DNA of 64,000 nucleotides from Cepaea nemoralis. Taxonomy: Eukaryota; Mollusca; Gastropoda; Stylommatophora; Helicidae. Both the position numbers and the translations under genes were made by a program. Shown here piece after piece: positions 59,690 to 64,000 of the stretch. How positions within the stretch are numbered: the first letter of the stretch is position 1; each line of letters begins with the position of its first letter. The stretch lies in NCBI GenBank assembly GCA_014155875.1, contig JACEFZ010017821.1:261001-325000 (forward strand), given 5' to 3'. Below the pieces are notes generated by a model. It ran no database searches, was not told the origin of the DNA, and saw only the letters and a list, made by a program, of their open reading frames with translations.

Positions 59690-60135
59690 AAACCACTTAG
59701 TATGTTAGTATACAACTGAACGCTTTTTTAAACATCATCATTTCTAATTCTATCGCTATGGTTACTTCCGCAGCTCTTTTAAGGTATCTCATCTCTATTG
59801 TTATGATTTTACGCTCATTAGGTACAGTAAACGCCCATATTGTACATTGGTAGCATAATATCAGCCAAACAAAAATAGTTCTGATGCGATATAGGTATCT
59901 TTCTATGCGACAGAAGTGACGATAGTTATCACAGTACCTGATTTTGCCTTTGCACAAAGTGTGTTGATATGGGGAAGTAATACCAAGTGATTAAGGGAAA
60001 TAGTCTTCTTTATGGGTATGTCATGAAAATGGGAAAGCTAGAGTACGTTTTCACAATGGGGAAACTGGAGGGGAAGAAAGCAAAGGGGAGGCCAAAATAG
60101 AAGAATCTGGACAGTTTGACATAATGGTATGGAGG
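59690..60135. pseudogene. Two small LINE C-terminal scraps, opposite strands
   Basis: 59960-59700 minus reads PNERKIITIEMRYLKRA; 59990-60135 plus reads LEGKKAKGRPK. Both are motifs from LINE C-termini. Confidence 0.5.
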
Positions 60136-60277
60136 AACGTCAGTATCAAATATGATTGGTAGCACCAACGTCACACGGCCTGATATATATGAAGAATAAT
60201 TTCTTCATTATGGATTTGTTCTGGAGCATAAAGAATAATCAAACTCCAATACTATTATTATAATCCTGTGTACATGC

Positions 60278-60510
60278 TCATCTAATCTCATCTCATCTCA
60301 TCATGTTCCTCTTGTACCTTGCGGTGTCGAGGTGAAGTATAAACTTCGTGAGAGTACCCGATTATGGGCTTCATATATCGATATTCCCATGGACTCTGCT
60401 ATTCCCTCCGTCCAACGTTTACGTGGTCGGCCTCTTCCTCTGTTTCCATCTGGTCTGTACATCATTGCTTGTTGTGGTATACTGTTGACTGGTAACCTGC
60501 ATGCTCATCA
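60278..60510 (-). pseudogene. LINE C-terminal fragment with GATGA tail, inverse copy
   Basis: Minus translation reads PDGNRGRGRPRKRWTEGIAE and SLYFTSTPQGTRGT; the 3' tail is (GATGA)n at 60278-60302. Better preserved than the 16.4-kb copy. Confidence 0.7.
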
Positions 60511-61019
60511 TTTTCCATAAAATAGGCTAGTCATTATTCACTAACCTCGACTGCACCATAACTCGCCAACACTGTTTAAAACCCATACGTCGTGGATTAA
60601 TTCACAATAAACTGTTAGATTCACACTGTCTAATCTTCATAGCCTCTCCCAGCCCTGTTCTGTCCTCTTGTTTACTATTCCAATACTATTGGTAAGACCT
60701 GTGTAATGTGATGTTCACAGATTAACTCCACCGTTAAAGCAATTACGCAATGTTTCATTGAATGGACACATAACTAATTGGCATGGTTGGTTAGCATACC
60801 TAAGTCTAAAAGTTGTAGTCTTTCCTTCAAGTATCGTGTCCAAAACCTGCTCTGTGGCTTGGGGAAGTAGCGAAACTGCTTTTCAAAATGACCCGATACA
60901 CCGAGTCTAGGGTTCGCAATCAGCTGCAGTCGATTTGGAAGGCGACAGCTTTGCGTTGATTTGATGGTCTGAGTCGTCGGTCGTTCAGAAGGCAGTGGCA
61001 GACTAGTTAGATGGTAGAT
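60511..61019. other. No gene recognised (intron)
   Basis: Unique-looking sequence. Confidence 0.35.
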
Positions 61020-61350
61020 ATCTATCCTTTACAGCACGTGGCAGTCAACCCTATCATTGTTTGGCTGATCGTTATTCCTGGAAAAGTTTACGTTCAGTAG
61101 TTTGCCAATGTTTTCTAAACGGCCGGCACCATATCATTTCACAAAAAAAAAAAAAAAACCAACGCAAGGCGATCTGCTGCAAAATTGCCCACAACCGTAT
61201 TTCGAACGCGATATTCGGGATCACGAACTGCGACTGTAACCCCTTAGCCACTGAGTGGCAGACTACCGAATTAAAATTGCCCAGTAAATCACAAACAACC
61301 AATAAATGTTTGGGTTGGTTGCAACGTTCTGTACAGGACATGCTGTCACG
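61020..61350. repeat. SINE type F, inverted pair
   Basis: 61020-61250 is a type F SINE on the minus strand (ATCCTTTACAGCACGTGGC ... CGTATTTCGAACGCGATATT ... CCTTAGCCACTGAG). 61255-61345 is a plus-strand tail (TTGCAACGTTCTGTACAGG). They are nearly adjacent. Confidence 0.55.
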
Positions 61351-62540
61351 GAAAAAAACTGCAGTTTAGTGATTCCTTGATAACTTACATGTTATAATAC
61401 AAGGAAGGAGGAGGGTTAACCATTGTGTACGTCATTCTGAGAGGAGGAATAAAATTAACGATCATTGACCTACGAATATAAAAATAGGATCCAGGTGTTC
61501 GCCGAGTTCATTGCTTGACGATCTGACCGGACACGGGAAACGGTACGATCGCGCTGGGGGAAACTTCGACACCGGACAAACACAGCGGGAGACGGTGATC
61601 AGAGAATATATTTCTTTGAAGGGCAACCAGCGATGAACGGAGGAACAGCGTAACAACGGAGAGAAACGAACAACTAACCACTACGTGATTTCACCGCTGT
61701 TTGATGGGCAGGATACGGCAAATTTGATTGTAGATCAAACAATCAACGGAGGAGTGAACACTTGTTATAAATAGTAGCAACTGGGGTTTCTGGTTAGTGT
61801 GTGTTCCAAACTGGGCTGAATGAGATATGCTCCTGAGTGGGGAAAGAAATACACGTCCCTAAGGGTTGAAAGAACAGGGGATATTAGTGTGTTATTCGCT
61901 AGTGTATTTCGATTCCAGGAGGATAAGTGAATATATAAGGTATTAGAATCTTAGTGTAATAGTAGCATAGGGATATAGGTGTTTGTTCTTAACGTGTGAA
62001 ATTGCATTCGTTTATCTAGTCGTGTAAACTTTAGTGCACTCAAAAATCGCATGTCCGTATGTTTTTCGGAGGCTTTTCAGTATGGCTAGAGAAGGACTCT
62101 CACATAAGAAAATTATATGAAGCAGACTCATATCACCAGATTACCTATCTTCTCCACAGGTTCCAATCCCCCTATTGAAATCAGAGAAGAGATGAAGGTT
62201 ACTGCACTTGAGCAAATAAAGTACCTACTTAGAACCAACAAGAACATAGACATGGTTTAATATGAAGAAGTGATAACTTAACGTCAAATACAGAACACTG
62301 TATGCTCAAACGAATATACAACTAAAACCCTTAAAAGGAAAAGACGTTAACCTGTGGCAAGCAGGGATACTTAAAACTGCATGCAATTGCACTGTGCCGA
62401 AACATTAAACTTTATTAACAATAGACATGGTGTAGAACATTCATAGTAACTCTAGACAATGTTGGATAGTGGCGGTGTGTATTCAGAGGTGGATTATAAT
62501 ACCTTCCAAAACGGGAAATATATGAACTTCAGTGACTTAC
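61351..62540. other. No gene recognised (first host intron)
   Basis: A short plus frame at 62160-62260 is open but has no recognisable motif. Confidence 0.35.
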
Positions 62541-62736
62541 CAAATCGGATTATTTTCTGGTGATAAGACATTGAACAGTTGTTTTCTTCAAGAATTGGAT
62601 TAAGTCCAGACTCAAGCAGGAGGAGATCATTCAGGGTGAGATCACTCCATTTCTGTGTGTGCTGTCCTGTGTTTTGGCCGACAGAAAAGGCGAGAAGAAC
62701 TACGGCAAATACGAAGTCAACCGTCCTATCTTGCAT
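62541..62736 (-). CDS. Host gene, first coding exon: signal peptide and ectodomain start
   Basis: The reading frame opens at the ATG at 62736-62734 and gives 65 codons plus one base before a strong donor (exon G, then GTAAGTCA) at 62540. Residues 2-7 are polar (QDRTVD) and residues 8-20 are hydrophobic (FVFAVVLLAFSVG), a typical cleavable secretion signal. The mature part is leucine-rich (LTLNDLLLLESGL) and carries one N-glycosylation sequon (NCS). The exon ends in phase 1. A TAG after a T-rich stretch lies about 10 bases upstream of the ATG, so a 5' UTR intron is possible. The next visible coding exon (near 47150) cannot accept phase 1, so at least one exon in between is missing from this model. 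Membership in the same gene as the downstream exons is inference from strand, order and topology. The family is not recognised. Confidence 0.6.
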
Positions 62737-64000
62737 TCACACTAGCAGACAATACCAACTACATACACAATCCATACATACACCAGACATAGTTTTTTTT
62801 ATTAATAAATCTTTTATTTATCGTTGAAAGGAACTGTTGTCTGTCAAAGTCTTGCTTAGGGCAAGAATTAGGGCTCGTCACTTGACAAAGTACGATCTTA
62901 ATTATCCTATCTAAACAACACAAGGCTAACCGCCGATAAGATATTTCGTGCTATTTATTCGCGCACTGCACACATCATGAATCAATACACGCTTCGCGCA
63001 ATCACAAGTTACAATATACAATGGATTACAACAGTGCAAGTAATCAATACATCAATACAATATAAGATATCAATGCACTCCAACTTACAAGTCACACAGA
63101 CACGCACTCCATCTCAAGCTGTCAAACAGGCTAGCTTTCGCAACATGCATCAACTCTCAGCCGCTTTCACACGTCTGTCCCTGACGACCGTCCAGCTCAG
63201 TCTGACTGGACACAGCACACTCTCGAGTAGCGCTTGGGTTAGCACGCGTGACCCCTCACGGTTCACGCTGTGTGCTAGCTGCCTGCTTAGCATCGTTCAG
63301 CGCTTATCGCCTGTAGTGCTTATAATAGCCCAGCGCTACACTATCGAGCGCTGGCTGCCTGGCGCTAGTGAGGCCGCCGCATTATAACTGTAGGCTTCTA
63401 ATATCTCGGCGTTGCATTGTCGGGCGTTGGTGCAGACAACGCGTTCTATCCTCGGGTGAGACTCTGACATGTCGGAGTATGTGTTGAGGGAATAACCGAG
63501 AGAGTGAAAGAAATAGATATATGGAAGGGAAGACAGAAGGGAGGAGTGTAGACAGAAGTCAGTCAATAATCCCAACAGATAATAAGTTTGAAGATGTGCT
63601 TGTTGATTCCACATTCCTCCCGGGAAAACAAGTGACACATGCAACTAAATTAAACCGTGTTAATTACATTATGTATAAATGAATATCTGCCTCCGCCGCA
63701 TGGGAAACAATAGCACCATCTCCCACACAACGTATACCGTTTAATTCCCTCTGTGACCACTTGCTTCTAGTTATGACTGACTATGTTCTGTGGAATACTC
63801 GCATTAACGAAAATGGAAATAGGCCACAGTGTCTGGGGTACTAAGATAAGTATAAAAATGTTGTCATTTTGATTTATTTGGTTGTTTCGGGATTTGAGGT
63901 TTAAAGATTGAGAACAACCCACTAATGGCAACGCTGATCATATTCTGGCACGAACCGTAAGTCTTGTCCACGTTAGATTGGAAGCACTAGATTCGAGTTT
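62737..64000. other. Upstream flank of the host gene
   Basis: The GC- and CpG-richer part at about 63110-63420 could be promoter or 5' UTR. No repeat or protein frame I can support. Confidence 0.35.
63319..63327 (-). promoter_or_regulatory. Candidate TATA-like element upstream of the host gene
   Basis: TATTATAAG on the minus strand lies about 580 bases upstream of the first ATG, in a locally GC- and CpG-richer stretch (about 63110-63420). No initiator or transcript evidence is visible. It could equally belong to an unrecognised repeat. Confidence 0.2.

Larger units (their letters stand above)
31916..62736 (-). other. Span of the host transmembrane-protein gene (exons listed separately)
   Basis: The coding exons seen are 62736-62541, 47170/47150-46916, 41220-41040, 39354-39183 and 32036-31916. 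All introns begin GT and end AG. Phases agree for the last four exons; the link from the first to the second is out of phase, so an exon is missing from the 15-kb first gap. The visible coding length predicts a protein of about 300 residues plus the missing part, with six N-glycosylation sequons, one transmembrane helix and a short acidic tail. I know no family with this layout and give no symbol. The alternative is two genes, one ending after 62541 and one starting near 47170. Confidence 0.65.

Overview
This window looks like repeat-dense invertebrate animal DNA. Evidence: host exons with GT/AG introns, a TATA- and AATAAA-style signal, many LINE fragments, at least seven tRNA-derived SINE types, a Ty3/Gypsy-class element and long minisatellites. 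A lophotrochozoan (mollusc or annelid-like) source is my guess from the repeat types; the sequence does not prove it. There are no bacterial genes, no operons and no CRISPR.

Region 1-29 kb is a graveyard of nested retroelements. It holds an AP-endonuclease LINE remnant (1.5-2.2 kb), RTE-like LINE 3' pieces (2.8-4.9 kb), a 33-bp minisatellite split by a SINE (5.9-6.6 kb), a 58-bp array split by a zinc-finger LINE tail (8.46-9.57 kb), a 5.3-kb array of a ~35-bp unit (10.9-16.2 kb), two RNase-H LINE copies in opposite orientation (18.5-20.1 and 21.9-23.6 kb), and a 42-bp array (24.7-25.0 kb).

Region 29.7-31.1 kb is a 54-bp array. From 31.9 to 62.7 kb, on the minus strand, I reconstructed one host gene from five exons whose splice sites fit; the last four also fit in phase. 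It encodes a signal peptide, a glycosylated ectodomain, one transmembrane helix and a ~48-residue acidic tail. I do not recognise the family. At least one exon between 62.5 and 47.2 kb was not found. The introns hold most of the unusual DNA: a dimeric 62-bp satellite, a 3-kb purine-biased 20-bp minisatellite in three higher-order copies, a 32-bp array beside an exon, two ~2-kb inverted LINE copies flanking an exon, and a Gypsy-class fragment (50.2-55.5 kb) whose pol order is protease-integrase-RT-RNase H (Gmr1-like). There is also a ~0.85-kb foldback (57.15-58.0 kb) and a 262-bp MITE with an 8-bp target duplication (58.43-58.70 kb).

The strongest candidates for a second look are the unassigned transmembrane gene, the Gmr1-like element, the inverted LINE pair around an exon, and the foldback/MITE pair.
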